A stretch of 64,000 nucleotides of DNA from Chitinophaga sp. (GCF_017745275.1 NZ_JAGHZS010000004.1:372001-436000); one strand, 5' to 3'. Numbered from the stretch's first letter, positions 18,567-28,213 are shown. Made by a program: numbers and translations. Notes: generated by a model not told the origin, from the letters alone.

Positions 18567-20867
18567 TTACTTTCTTTTTCTTCGTATCAGCAGTATTGCC
18601 CCAAAGGCCAGCAAAACACCCGGCAATACCCACACATACATGATCCGTAAAAATTTCACCTGGGCTTTAGACAAAAAGATCGTGGTATCTTCCGGCCCCG
18701 GACGGGAGCTGTCGATAGGAAACTCTCCATTACTTAACCAGCTGAATAAAGCGGTATTGAAAACAAAATTGGCCGCGTTCAGGTTGAAACGTTGTAACTC
18801 GGCATTCGCCATAAAATCGGCATCACCGGTAACAATGATACGTTGCTCTTTGTTATTGATCTTACGGGTCAGCGATACCGCCGTGGCAAAGGTTTTGCGC
18901 TCATCTCCCCTTTCGGGTGAGAAAACAATATCTGCAGAATCTGCCACCAGTTTATCTTTCTTCAACCAGCAGATCCGCATGTTTGTTGTCAGCAACGGTT
19001 GGATAGTAAATACGCCGGTATCGGCATAGGATAGTGCGGTAGCACGAGGCATAGACACCATGGCGCTATCGTGATGCGCATGCGTCAGGGCCGGGTAGAG
19101 CGATGCAGCATTGGCTGTCAGGTAAGGCGTTACCAGTTCGGGTTGCAGATCTTTACTGGTTTGCACTAATGTACCATCCATCAGTTGTACGCCTAATTGC
19201 CGCAGGAACGGATTCAATATTTCCTGCTTGCCCGGCTCCCCCGCTACCAGCAAATTTCCTCCCTTATCTATATACTGCTTCAGTTTTTCCATATCGGCTG
19301 CTGTGAGAGCAACTTTGGGATCTGCCAGCACCAAAGCGGAAATATCTCCCGGTATCTGCTGACTATCTAACGAAAGCGTATCAACGTCAAAACCCTGGTT
19401 CAGGAGCGAATTACGGAAAGTGGTCAGGTTAGTGAGCACCCGATATTCCCTGTCGCCCAGCTTATTAATATTCCTTTCGAGATGTCCTGTGAGGAATACT
19501 ATTTTCGGCATCCTGGTTTGCAGCAGGCGTTTGATCGCTGCCGCCACTTCTGTTTCGCCGGGCCATTCTTTGTTGTCATCAAACACCCTTAGGAAAGTGG
19601 TTTTTCCTTTATACTTCAACTGCATCACGTAGCGGTTCAACTCCGGCTTCAGGTCTATTATCTTTCTTATTTCTGCAGGCGTCTTAAACTGGCTCATCGA
19701 CAGGTCCCTGCTATCTGCAATTTGCTTAGCTATCTGGGTCAGTGTTTTACCGGGATAGAACCGGGACATATCAGGGATTTCATAAGCAGAATCATAATAC
19801 AGCACTGTTTTTAATTCAATGTTATGTTTGAATCGCATATAAGGCTCCCAGCGGGCCAGGTTCCGGTTGTAGGACTCAGGGCTTCCCAGGTCCCAGTGGC
19901 GGCCCAGCAGGTTGTTATACGCTGTTACTTCCAATGGTGCATCTCCCAGTTCCTTTATAATTTTCTGCACATTCGGTGTCAGTGTTCTCTGCTTTGCACG
20001 GGTGGCATCGTAATATCCTACCAGCGAAGGGATAGAGCTGATATAACCAATGGCCAGCGTAGATGCAATCACCAACGCATACCTTCCCGCTTTTATTACC
20101 GGCGGCCTGGATTCCATTCCTGCTTTTATTTTATAGATACTAAGCCCCAGGAACAGGTATACGATAGCCAAAAAATAGATCACATCCTTGGTGGTAATGA
20201 GGCCTAATAGTATATTCCCGGTGCGGCCGGAGATAGAAAGGAAATAGGTGAGGTTTCTTACAAAAGCGATATCCTGCCAGAGCGTGCCAACATAAGACAG
20301 CAAACCAATCATCACGAAAGTACAGACGGCGGCTACTACCTGGTAGGTGGTAAGGCAGGACATAAATAAACCGATAGCCGAGTAAGCGCAAAGCAGGAGA
20401 TATATGCCCAGCAAAGAACTGATGAGCATCCCCGTATCCGGTGATTTCACCTGGAATAAACTGGATACCACAAAAATAGCCAGGATGCCTGTCAGCAACA
20501 GGCTATAGATCATCATCGCCAAAAACTTCCCGAATACAATCTCCCTTACCCTGATCGGTGAAGAGTAAAGCAGCCTGATGGTGCCACTGCTGATTTCCCG
20601 GCTGATGAGCCCCATCGTCAGCAAAGGAATATAGAGATATAAGTTACGCAACACGCCCACCAACAGTCCCTGGTTCGACAGGAAAAGGTATTCTATCATA
20701 CTGCCCAAAAGTACTGCGCCTGCCTCCTTGCTTCTTGCCATTGATTCCAGGATGCCGAAGTAAATTACCCCGCATTGAATAAGGAATACAATCATTAAAA
20801 ACCAGGCAATAGGTGAGTAAAACAGGGTGCGTAACTCTGTTTTCGCTATTCTGAATATCGTCTTCAT
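18567..20867 (-). CDS. GldF-GldG fusion: ABC-2 permease with GldG-type extracytoplasmic domain
   Basis: A 766-residue membrane protein. The N-terminal 245 residues form an ABC-2 permease with about six transmembrane helices (IAWFLMIVFLIQCGVIYFGI, LLYSSPIRVREIVFGKFLAMM and others). A further helix near residue 262 leads into a large extracytoplasmic GldG/ABC-type_uncharacterised region (about 285-730; PKIVFLTGHLERNINKLGDREY, LLVAGEPGKQEILNPFLRQLG) and a C-terminal helix (VWVLPGVLLAFGAILLI) followed by RRKRK. In Flavobacterium gliding systems GldF and GldG are separate polypeptides partnering the ATPase GldA; here they are fused and preceded by a GldA-like gene 7 bp upstream. No other gliding or T9SS machinery genes are present, so a motility role is not implied. 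The transported substrate is unknown. Confidence 0.88.
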   Translation of the reverse strand: MKTIFRIAKTELRTLFYSPIAWFLMIVFLIQCGVIYFGILESMARSKEAGAVLLGSMIEYLFLSNQGLLVGVLRNLYLYIPLLTMGLISREISSGTIRLLYSSPIRVREIVFGKFLAMMIYSLLLTGILAIFVVSSLFQVKSPDTGMLISSLLGIYLLLCAYSAIGLFMSCLTTYQVVAAVCTFVMIGLLSYVGTLWQDIAFVRNLTYFLSISGRTGNILLGLITTKDVIYFLAIVYLFLGLSIYKIKAGMESRPPVIKAGRYALVIASTLAIGYISSIPSLVGYYDATRAKQRTLTPNVQKIIKELGDAPLEVTAYNNLLGRHWDLGSPESYNRNLARWEPYMRFKHNIELKTVLYYDSAYEIPDMSRFYPGKTLTQIAKQIADSRDLSMSQFKTPAEIRKIIDLKPELNRYVMQLKYKGKTTFLRVFDDNKEWPGETEVAAAIKRLLQTRMPKIVFLTGHLERNINKLGDREYRVLTNLTTFRNSLLNQGFDVDTLSLDSQQIPGDISALVLADPKVALTAADMEKLKQYIDKGGNLLVAGEPGKQEILNPFLRQLGVQLMDGTLVQTSKDLQPELVTPYLTANAASLYPALTHAHHDSAMVSMPRATALSYADTGVFTIQPLLTTNMRICWLKKDKLVADSADIVFSPERGDERKTFATAVSLTRKINNKEQRIIVTGDADFMANAELQRFNLNAANFVFNTALFSWLSNGEFPIDSSRPGPEDTTIFLSKAQVKFLRIMYVWVLPGVLLAFGAILLIRRKRK

Positions 20868-20874
20868 TCCGCTG

Positions 20875-21804
20875 TTATTGTTTTGATGATGGATGGGATA
20901 ACTGTTTAAAGATCTCGTCGATCGCGCTCTTATCGATACTTATTTCACGGAGCCGCCAGTCGTTATGTACAGACGCAACAACAATCCGTTCGGCGATATC
21001 CTGATCGCCGGCAAAGAAAATGCGTATTTGTCTTTCTGTCAGGAAATCTACTTTTGTCACCCCGCTGATCTTGGCCAGTTCCGCTTCCACCGGCGGATTC
21101 TCCAGGTGTACCAGGACGCTGTGTGGCTCCACGTAGTTATTAAATGTTTCCATGGTATCCGAAAAAACGATCCTGCCATTTTCTATCATCCTGATCTCTT
21201 TACATAGTATTTGTATTTCAGAAAGAATATGCGAAGAAAAAATAACCGCCCTGTCCACTGCAATATCTTTGATGAGTGAACGTACTTCCAGTATCTGGTT
21301 AGGATCCAGCCCGTTCGTGGGTTCATCCAGCACTACCAGTCTCGGACGGTGTACGATGGCCTGGGCAATGCCTACCCGCTGCCGGTAACCTCCTGAAAGG
21401 TTCCTGATCAGCCTTTTGCTGAAATGATCAATGCCGCAGCGTTCTTTAGCTTCTTTTATGGCGGGTTTCATCAGGTCCCTGGAAAGATGTCGCAAACCAG
21501 CGCAGTAATGCAGGTATTCATCTACCGTCAGGTCCATATACAACGGCGGATGCTGCGGAAGGAAGCCTATTTCTTTCTTTGCTTCCAGCGGATGTTCTTT
21601 TGTATTGATACCGTTGATGTATACATCCCCTTCCGTTTGGTTCAATGCGCCGCAGATAATATTCATGGTGGTAGACTTCCCTGCCCCGTTGGAGCCCAGC
21701 AGCCCAACAATTCCTGTTGGGCCGATTTCCATATTGATATCACGGATAGCCCAGGAGGTAGCGTACCTGTGGGACAATCTTTCTATTCTGACAATACTTT
21801 CCAT
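20875..21804 (-). CDS. ABC transporter ATP-binding protein (GldA-like)
   Basis: A 309-residue ATPase with Walker A GLLGSNGAGKSTTMN (about 34-48), Q-loop FLPQHPPLYMDLTVDEYLHY, signature LSGGYRQRVGIAQA, Walker B LVVLDEPTNGLDPNQ and H-loop SSHILSE. The C-terminal domain after residue 220 is of the GldA/CcmA type. It should energise the GldF-GldG fusion encoded 7 bp downstream. It follows SusD by 34 bp, so outer-membrane receptor genes and this inner-membrane machine are likely on one mRNA. Confidence 0.93.
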   Translation of the reverse strand: MESIVRIERLSHRYATSWAIRDINMEIGPTGIVGLLGSNGAGKSTTMNIICGALNQTEGDVYINGINTKEHPLEAKKEIGFLPQHPPLYMDLTVDEYLHYCAGLRHLSRDLMKPAIKEAKERCGIDHFSKRLIRNLSGGYRQRVGIAQAIVHRPRLVVLDEPTNGLDPNQILEVRSLIKDIAVDRAVIFSSHILSEIQILCKEIRMIENGRIVFSDTMETFNNYVEPHSVLVHLENPPVEAELAKISGVTKVDFLTERQIRIFFAGDQDIAERIVVASVHNDWRLREISIDKSAIDEIFKQLSHPSSKQ

Positions 21805-21838
21805 TGATGCTGTTTATAATTTTCTGTAGATATTCTGA

Positions 21839-23227
21839 CTACTGTGGATTCTGTTCCATTTCCGGGTTGAGAGAAATAAGCACGTTAGCCAGCGGGAAAA
21901 CATAGCCGTTGCCGTTAGGTTGCAACGTATAGGTGACACCGTTAAATGACCTCGTAACTGTTTTGGCGAACTGGGGATCTTTATTCAGGCGGCGTTGATC
22001 ATACCAGCGAAGGCCGGTGCCAAAGAATTCACGACGGCGTTCATCCACCACCAATTGTAATGCGTCTGCTGGTGTGGCAGCGGTAAGATCTGTATAATCC
22101 TCCGGCCGGAAACGGAATTTGCGTAGTGTATTCAACATCTGCACTACTTCGTCTTTTTTACCGGCACGGGCAAGACATTCCGCCTTTATCAACCAGGTAT
22201 CATTTACGGTCAGCCCTATCGCCGGCCGGTCTGTAGACCCGGAATAACGGTCGGGCGACCAGTAAGCCAAACCAGTGAATGACGGGTAAAAAGAAGAAGT
22301 ACCAGGCTTTACAAACAGCACATAGCGGAGATCCTTTGTTCCCAGCAGATCCAGCACAGACTGGCTTAGCTGTGGAGCGTTAAATATCTGGCGGGGTATA
22401 TTGCGTAACAGCACCTGTTTATTATCAACCTGTGAAGGGAAAGTAACGTTTCCTCCGCTGACAGCTAAATTGTAATCATACAAGGCGCCGGACAAACTCA
22501 GGGTACTATCGGCAAAAGCAGCTGCATTGGTAAAATCACGCATATTGAGATACACCTTGGACAACAGGGCGTAAGCTGCAGCCTTATTCGGCCTCGTATT
22601 AATATCCTGGTGAAGTGGCAGGACGGGAAGCGCGGCCCTGATATCTTTCAATACCTGATCGTACACCTGCTTTACACTCGCTCTTTTTAAATCCACGAAC
22701 AGGGCAGCTTGCAGCAATACCGGCACACCGGGATCTTTTTCAGCGGTAGCAGCATCATATTGCTTTGCATACAGGTTAACCAGGTTAAAATACACGAAGG
22801 CTCTCTGCAACAGTGCCTCTGCAAGCAACGTTTGCTTTAATGCCATACCCCCTCCTTTACTGTCCATCACGCCGTTTATAACCACGTTATAGGTATACAT
22901 ATTCCCATACATGGCATTCCAGTCGTTATCCTCCAGCCTGTCGGTATAAACAGGCTTACTCCAGGTATAAATAGCTGTTTGTATATTATTGGGCTTTATA
23001 TAATTCTGGATTTCCGGCGCAGTAAAATCCACGTCATCACTACTCATGAGTGGTCCCTGCCCAAAAAGATATTGCTGCTTGTCACGATAATCCATCAGCC
23101 GGCGGTAATCGTCTGTATATACCAGCACGCGCTGCCCCTGTATAGGCACGTCTTCTACGTATTTACGACAAGAAACCATGCCGGTAACCAGTAATAACAA
23201 AGCAATAATTATTTTATAGCGATACAT
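21839..23227 (-). CDS. RagB/SusD-family surface lipoprotein
   Basis: A 462-residue lipoprotein; the lipobox is VTGMVSC with Cys20 as the lipidated residue. The N-terminal SusD-like region carries TPR-type helices (ALLAEALLQRAFVYFNLVNLYAKQYD; NKAAAYALLSKVYLNMRDFTNAAAFADSTL) and the C-terminal RagB/SusD block is VVDERRREFFGTGLRWYDQRRL, near the typical family end. It forms the lid of the SusC channel encoded 18 bp upstream. The ligand is unknown: no glycoside hydrolases belong to this unit, so peptides or another nutrient are as likely as glycans. Confidence 0.93.
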   Translation of the reverse strand: MYRYKIIIALLLLVTGMVSCRKYVEDVPIQGQRVLVYTDDYRRLMDYRDKQQYLFGQGPLMSSDDVDFTAPEIQNYIKPNNIQTAIYTWSKPVYTDRLEDNDWNAMYGNMYTYNVVINGVMDSKGGGMALKQTLLAEALLQRAFVYFNLVNLYAKQYDAATAEKDPGVPVLLQAALFVDLKRASVKQVYDQVLKDIRAALPVLPLHQDINTRPNKAAAYALLSKVYLNMRDFTNAAAFADSTLSLSGALYDYNLAVSGGNVTFPSQVDNKQVLLRNIPRQIFNAPQLSQSVLDLLGTKDLRYVLFVKPGTSSFYPSFTGLAYWSPDRYSGSTDRPAIGLTVNDTWLIKAECLARAGKKDEVVQMLNTLRKFRFRPEDYTDLTAATPADALQLVVDERRREFFGTGLRWYDQRRLNKDPQFAKTVTRSFNGVTYTLQPNGNGYVFPLANVLISLNPEMEQNPQ

Positions 23228-23245
23228 GATTGTCGATTTAATAAA

Positions 23246-26200
23246 TTAGAAACTCAATGCAACTCTGAAAGAATAATTTGTTAATGGAGGAAGCTGGTAG
23301 TTATTTCCCGTAACATAGAGGTAGTCAGGATCCAGCTTCTCTTTATTGGCAGCCCAGATCATACCCAGGTTACGGGCCAGCGCTGAAACAGTCAGGCTTT
23401 TTATACCCGCTTTCCCCAACAGCGAAGCAGGAATATTATACGACAGCATCACCTGTTGCAACTTAATATTACTACGGCTCCTGACTAACAGATCTGATTC
23501 CTGGTACCTGGCAGTGCTGGTATAGTAAACGGTGTTGGGGCCGAACGACAGGCCGGGGACATTTGTGAAAGCTTCGTCACCCGGCTTTCTCCAACGGTTG
23601 GCGAGACCGCCGTTCCTGCCTGCAAAATAATTATTGCTAAACCCTACATCCTGTATAGATGGTTTCAGGAAAACACCCCCGAAGGCGCATTGAAACTGTA
23701 CATTCAGATCAAAGCCTTTATATTGAACGGAATGACTGAAACTTCCGAACCAGGGCGAAGTGGTACGCCCGGAGTATACCCGCACGTTTTCAAAAGGATA
23801 CTCCAATACGGTATATTTTTTCGTACGATCCTTACCGTTATATATCAGGGATTGACCGGTATTATCCAATCCTGCCCAGGCGTAGGTGAACAGGTAATCT
23901 ACCGGGTAACCTGAATACAGGTACTCCGGTGCAAAAGAGGTAGTTGGTTTTTCGAAGCGGACGTCTTTGATAATATTTGTATTGTAAGACATATTCATGG
24001 TAGCAGTCCATCTCCAGTTCCTGGTCAGGATGGGCACAACATTAATACCCAGGTCTACTCCATGTCCTTCCAGGTTAGCCGTATTAAATGAAGTGCTTGT
24101 AAAGCCATAAGTGCCATTGATAGGTAATTCCCAGATGATATCCGTTGTATGCTTCCTGTAATATTCAGCAGATCCGAACAAGCGGTTGTTAAAGAAACCG
24201 AAATCGAGGCCCCAGTTAATCATCCTGGTTTTTTCCCATCCCAGGTTGGCAACAGCAGGTTTATCGATCAGCGCATAGGGATAATTGGTAACCAGGTCGG
24301 CGCCTATTATGCTAATAGTAGTCACCGGAGCATAGCCCTGTGGAGCGTTTCCGCTAAAGCCATAAGTAAAGCGTGCAGCCAGTTGATCTATCCAGGTAAG
24401 GTTCCGCAGGAAGTCTTCCTTACCTATATTCCATTTCAGACCCGCCGACCACAAAGGAATTGCTCTTTTGCGGCGTTCAACTCCCAGCAGGTTATAATCG
24501 TCGAACCTTGCGCTTCCCGAAACAGTATATTTGTTCAGGAAGGTATAGGAGCCATTGGCGTAGTAAGACAACGACCGGGTGGTCTTTTCCGTAATCGGCC
24601 TGCTGGTGGCGCCAATATTCTGTGTAATTCCATTAATATCTTTGTAGCCCAGCGAAGGGTTTACAGTACGGAAAACATTGATAGATTTATCGTAACCATA
24701 GCGCAACTCACCACTGCTTTTCGTATAGGATTCCCGGATCTCATTACCCAGGAGTAAATTCAACTGGTGTTTTTCTTTCCAGTTCTTGTTCACGGTTACC
24801 TGGCCACGGAGGTTATAACTTTTTCCCTGGCCATTGCTGAGATCCAGCCTGCCACCCGGAGGAACGCCATATACGCGGGATCCGGCAGCATTCAGGCTGG
24901 TAGCATTGTTCACCAGCATCCTGGCATTGTAGCTGTCTGGCTCCCAATACTGTTCATAGTCGGAAAACATCCTGCCTATATTACCGGAAACACTCACACC
25001 CAACCAGGAGGTGATATTGCCGTTTACTGCCAGGTTCAGGGCTACGTTATTAGCGGTGTTGTAACTGTTGGAGTACTGCAATTCGTCGATAGGCGAATAA
25101 CCGAAAGGAAGATAGCCTTTGCCCTCGAGGTACCGGGCCGCCGAGGGGACCAGTGACAGGTCATAATAAATATTGTTACCCGCAGCATCTTTAAGCATAT
25201 CATAAGGCCGCATACCTCCCGTGCCAACGCTCATAGCATTGACAGCTGCGTTGTTTATTTTATCCCTGGTATTCCCTATTGTAAGATCCGTAGTAATGGA
25301 AACACGGCCATCGAACAAACTGGAAGTATTACCGGCTTTCAAAGAATATCCCTTGTTGGTGTTGCTCCTGTAAACACGATCTTCTTTATAAAAATAACCC
25401 GACAGGAAATAAGAGCTGCTTACTCCTCCACCTGAAACAGAAAAATTATACTGCCGCGTGGTAGGCGATTGGATCATGTATTTTTCCATCTGGGAGCGGT
25501 TATCAGTGGCTCCCAATGCCGCCAGCTGTGCATTCATTTCCTCCATCGTTATTTCGCCTCTTTTCTGTTTGAAAAAGATGGCCTGTACCTGGCTGCCGTT
25601 CTGGGGATAGTAGCTTCCCGGCGTACTACCGGGAACAGGATCACGATAAATTCCTTTTTCCAGCAGTTCTTTTTCCAGGTCGATATACTCAGGCACCGAC
25701 ATCATTTCTCCATATCCCAGGGTGGGCTTACTGCTGGTACCGAGGGTAGTGGAAAAACTGAATACCGGTTTGCTGTTACGCGTACCTTTTTTTGTAACGA
25801 TAACAATTACGCCATTGGCGGCCTGGATGCCCCAAATGGAAGCAGCGGCTGCGTCTTTCAGGAAAGTAATCTGCTCTATATCATCGGGGTTCAGCAGGTC
25901 CAGTGCACCATTGGAGATGGATACCTGCGAAGGAAACCCGTCTATCACCAGCAACGGATCCGTACTTACCCTGGTGTATTGGCTCCGGATGGTGGATAAA
26001 CCACGGATCTTTACGGAACCGTTGCGGCTTTTACCCGCAGTGGTTTTAGTAGAAATCTCCACGCCCGGTACCATGCCCTGCAACCTTTCCAATATGCTTA
26101 CTACCGGCACCTGCGCCAGTTGTTTGCCGGTAACTACGCCAAAGGAACCGGTAGCACGTTCCTTGGGAAGCGACTGGTAACCGGTGTTCACCACTACCTG

Positions 26201-26851
26201 TACTTCTCCCAGCTTCTTCACTTCAGGGTAGAGTCGTAAAGTCACTACATTCCTTCCATCCAGTTTCAGCTCTCCGCGGCGGTAAGCAATATTTGTAGCT
26301 ACCAGGGTAGCATTGCGCGGAACATTTGCCAGCGAAAAATCACCCTGGATGTCTGTAATTGCTATGAGTTTGGTGTTGCGTATCATCACCGTAACATCTG
26401 GTACCGGCAAGCCTGTCGAGTCCAAGATCTTTCCTTTCAGCAACGGGATGACAGTAGAATCGGCCAATGCGGCGTACTCATAATGGTATGGCTTCTCCGC
26501 AAGAAAAATGGTTTTGCTGTCGACAGAAAAAGTTAATGGTTGGTTTTTGAATACATTTTCCAGGAAATCCTGTAATGGAATCTCTTTAGCATTAATGCTA
26601 ACAGGGATGGCGCGTTCCATTAACCGGTCGTTGCTGAACACCACGTAACCGGTTTGTCTGTATACCGCATCAAATATTTTCTTCAGTGACATATCCTTCC
26701 CGGAAATTGTAACCGCCTGGGATAAAGAGGTTGCGGAAACGTGCAGTAAGGATGCGAAAAGAAAGAAGGTAGTAATTCTCATAATCCGCATTATTTGGAT
26801 CGGGATCGGCAATAGGTATCCCTTTCGTTCTACATGAGCGATTTTTTGCAT
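23246..26851 (-). CDS. SusC/RagA-family TonB-linked outer-membrane transporter with STN domain
   Basis: A 1201-residue TonB-dependent transporter. The signal sequence is about residues 22-46 (MRITTFFLFASLLHVSATSLSQ). Next come an STN signalling domain (about 48-115: VTISGKDMSLKKIFDAVYRQTG), a carboxypeptidase-regulatory-like domain (about 132-213: LKGKILDSTGLPVPDVTVMI), the plug (about 220-345; the SusC hallmark DAAAASIWGIQAANGVIVIVTKKG) and a long beta-barrel ending in NYSFRVALSF with terminal Phe. The STN domain implies signalling to the FecR/sigma pair encoded just upstream. The in-frame ATG at 26851 gives a leader of 21 residues before the hydrophobic part; starts at codons 21 or 24 are also possible. 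Confidence 0.94.
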   Translation of the reverse strand: MQKIAHVERKGYLLPIPIQIMRIMRITTFFLFASLLHVSATSLSQAVTISGKDMSLKKIFDAVYRQTGYVVFSNDRLMERAIPVSINAKEIPLQDFLENVFKNQPLTFSVDSKTIFLAEKPYHYEYAALADSTVIPLLKGKILDSTGLPVPDVTVMIRNTKLIAITDIQGDFSLANVPRNATLVATNIAYRRGELKLDGRNVVTLRLYPEVKKLGEVQVVVNTGYQSLPKERATGSFGVVTGKQLAQVPVVSILERLQGMVPGVEISTKTTAGKSRNGSVKIRGLSTIRSQYTRVSTDPLLVIDGFPSQVSISNGALDLLNPDDIEQITFLKDAAAASIWGIQAANGVIVIVTKKGTRNSKPVFSFSTTLGTSSKPTLGYGEMMSVPEYIDLEKELLEKGIYRDPVPGSTPGSYYPQNGSQVQAIFFKQKRGEITMEEMNAQLAALGATDNRSQMEKYMIQSPTTRQYNFSVSGGGVSSSYFLSGYFYKEDRVYRSNTNKGYSLKAGNTSSLFDGRVSITTDLTIGNTRDKINNAAVNAMSVGTGGMRPYDMLKDAAGNNIYYDLSLVPSAARYLEGKGYLPFGYSPIDELQYSNSYNTANNVALNLAVNGNITSWLGVSVSGNIGRMFSDYEQYWEPDSYNARMLVNNATSLNAAGSRVYGVPPGGRLDLSNGQGKSYNLRGQVTVNKNWKEKHQLNLLLGNEIRESYTKSSGELRYGYDKSINVFRTVNPSLGYKDINGITQNIGATSRPITEKTTRSLSYYANGSYTFLNKYTVSGSARFDDYNLLGVERRKRAIPLWSAGLKWNIGKEDFLRNLTWIDQLAARFTYGFSGNAPQGYAPVTTISIIGADLVTNYPYALIDKPAVANLGWEKTRMINWGLDFGFFNNRLFGSAEYYRKHTTDIIWELPINGTYGFTSTSFNTANLEGHGVDLGINVVPILTRNWRWTATMNMSYNTNIIKDVRFEKPTTSFAPEYLYSGYPVDYLFTYAWAGLDNTGQSLIYNGKDRTKKYTVLEYPFENVRVYSGRTTSPWFGSFSHSVQYKGFDLNVQFQCAFGGVFLKPSIQDVGFSNNYFAGRNGGLANRWRKPGDEAFTNVPGLSFGPNTVYYTSTARYQESDLLVRSRSNIKLQQVMLSYNIPASLLGKAGIKSLTVSALARNLGMIWAANKEKLDPDYLYVTGNNYQLPPLTNYSFRVALSF

Positions 26852-26917
26852 AAATTTGGTCGAGGTTTGGTTGATAAAAAATTCGTTAGTCCGAAAATTG
26901 AGGTCAGCCGACTACCC

Positions 26918-26949
26918 GCCGGAAGCACTCCACTGCTTCCGGCTTTTTT
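26918..26949 (+). terminator. Intrinsic-terminator-like hairpin, plus-strand orientation, between FecR and SusC
   Basis: GCCGGAAGCA at 26918-26927 and TGCTTCCGGC at 26934-26943 form a perfect 10-bp stem with a 6-nt loop, followed at once by six T on the plus strand. Both flanking genes are on the minus strand, where the structure is preceded by A-residues and not followed by T. Read in gene orientation it may separate the FecR and SusC transcripts or sit in the SusC leader; in the T-run orientation it would stop antisense transcription. Confidence 0.6.
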
Positions 26950-26992
26950 ATTTCCGGCCAACCTGTTTGATAAACTTTTTTTATGTTGATGT

Positions 26993-28213
26993 TTATTTGG
27001 TTACTACCAGTCTTTTACCTTCTTCTAAATGCAGGTGTACGCCGGTACCGCTAAGTCCTTTGATAAGGCCTTCCAGGCTTATATTCCGGCTGATCTTTCC
27101 ATAAAATTTGATATCGGGTATTTCATCTCTATAGATGATCTCCACATCATACCATCTTGCAATTTGTTTCATGGCATATTTCACATCCATTCCATCAAAA
27201 TCAAATAAGCCGTTTTTCCAGGCCATGACCTTGTCAATATCAACATGGTTGATCATGTCGGGAATCTCCTTCATCCGCAGTTGTTGCCCCGGCTGAAGTA
27301 TAATACCATTGCGGTAAAGCGCGGAAGCGTTGTCTTTAAGGGATACTACTTTTACCGCACCCTCCAGTAAGGTGGTGTGTTGGTTGTCTTCGTTGTCATA
27401 GGCATTTACATTGAAATGAGTGCCCAATACATCTATACGTGCATTGTTCAATATGGTGACAGAGAATGGCATACCGGCATCCGGGGCCACTTCAAAATAA
27501 ACTTCCCCTGTGATCTCCACATTCCGGCGCCTGCCAGTAAAAGCAGTAGGATAGCGGATAGAACTGGCGGCATTCAACCATACCTGCGTACCATCTGGCA
27601 GACTTACCCGGAACTGGCGACCATTGGGGGTCATAATTATGTTATAGGCAGTTTCACTGTTTGCTTTTTTATCCGCATCATATATCAACGCACCGTTGTT
27701 AAGCACGATCTGCGCTCCGTTCTGCGTAGCTACTACCCCGTTAGCGAGGCTATCCAATGCAATGCTGGAGCCATCGGCCAGCTTCAGGATCGCGCCATTT
27801 TTTCCCGGCGCTATATCAGGTACCTTAACATGATTATTGGCCAGTTGAACGGGATGCCGCGGTGGCGACACAAACAGGTATCCGGCAACTGCCAGCAACG
27901 TTATTACTGCGGCGGCAATCCACTTCCATGGCCGCAACGGGTACACCCGCTCATGCAAAACAGGTTGGTCTTTATAAACATGGCTGGCCATGAAACGCTC
28001 CAGCGCTTCCTGCTCGTTATAGCTGGCAATGAGCTTTATAGCCGCCTGCTGAACTTCTGCATCATTAACATCTTCCAGTAATTGCCGGCGTTGATCGTTA
28101 CCAGCAGCCCAGGTTTGGAGTACCACAGATTCTTCTGCTGTAATAGTTCCCTTTACATGCTTATGGAGCAGCTCCGCTACATACAGAGCATCAGGCATTG
28201 GTTCGTCCATCAT
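26993..28213 (-). CDS. FecR-family anti-sigma/sigma regulator
   Basis: A 406-residue single-pass regulator. The cytoplasmic N-terminal part (about 1-85) carries the anti-sigma-like helices, the transmembrane helix is about 88-110 (WKWIAAAVITLLAVAGYLFV), and the periplasmic FecR domain follows (about 170-270: GRQFRVSLPDGTQVWLNAASSIRYP, then GEVYFEVAPD and IDVLGTHFNVNAY), with a C-terminal DUF4974 secretin-like domain (about 330-400). It should receive the signal from the STN domain of the downstream SusC and control the sigma factor encoded 64 bp upstream. Confidence 0.93.
   Translation of the reverse strand: MMDEPMPDALYVAELLHKHVKGTITAEESVVLQTWAAGNDQRRQLLEDVNDAEVQQAAIKLIASYNEQEALERFMASHVYKDQPVLHERVYPLRPWKWIAAAVITLLAVAGYLFVSPPRHPVQLANNHVKVPDIAPGKNGAILKLADGSSIALDSLANGVVATQNGAQIVLNNGALIYDADKKANSETAYNIIMTPNGRQFRVSLPDGTQVWLNAASSIRYPTAFTGRRRNVEITGEVYFEVAPDAGMPFSVTILNNARIDVLGTHFNVNAYDNEDNQHTTLLEGAVKVVSLKDNASALYRNGIILQPGQQLRMKEIPDMINHVDIDKVMAWKNGLFDFDGMDVKYAMKQIARWYDVEIIYRDEIPDIKFYGKISRNISLEGLIKGLSGTGVHLHLEEGKRLVVTK

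Noticed and set aside
18567..21804. A gliding-motility locus
   Set aside because: Only GldA- and GldF/GldG-like proteins are present; no other gliding or T9SS core genes occur, and the neighbours are SusCD and MutS-like genes.
24149..24757. Plus-strand open frame of 202 codons inside the SusC gene
   Set aside because: It is antisense to a conserved barrel region, shows no recognisable family and has no promoter or start context; a shadow of SusC.
27377..28081. Plus-strand open frame of 234 codons opposite the first FecR gene
   Set aside because: Antisense to the conserved FecR and transmembrane regions; composition follows the FecR reading frame.
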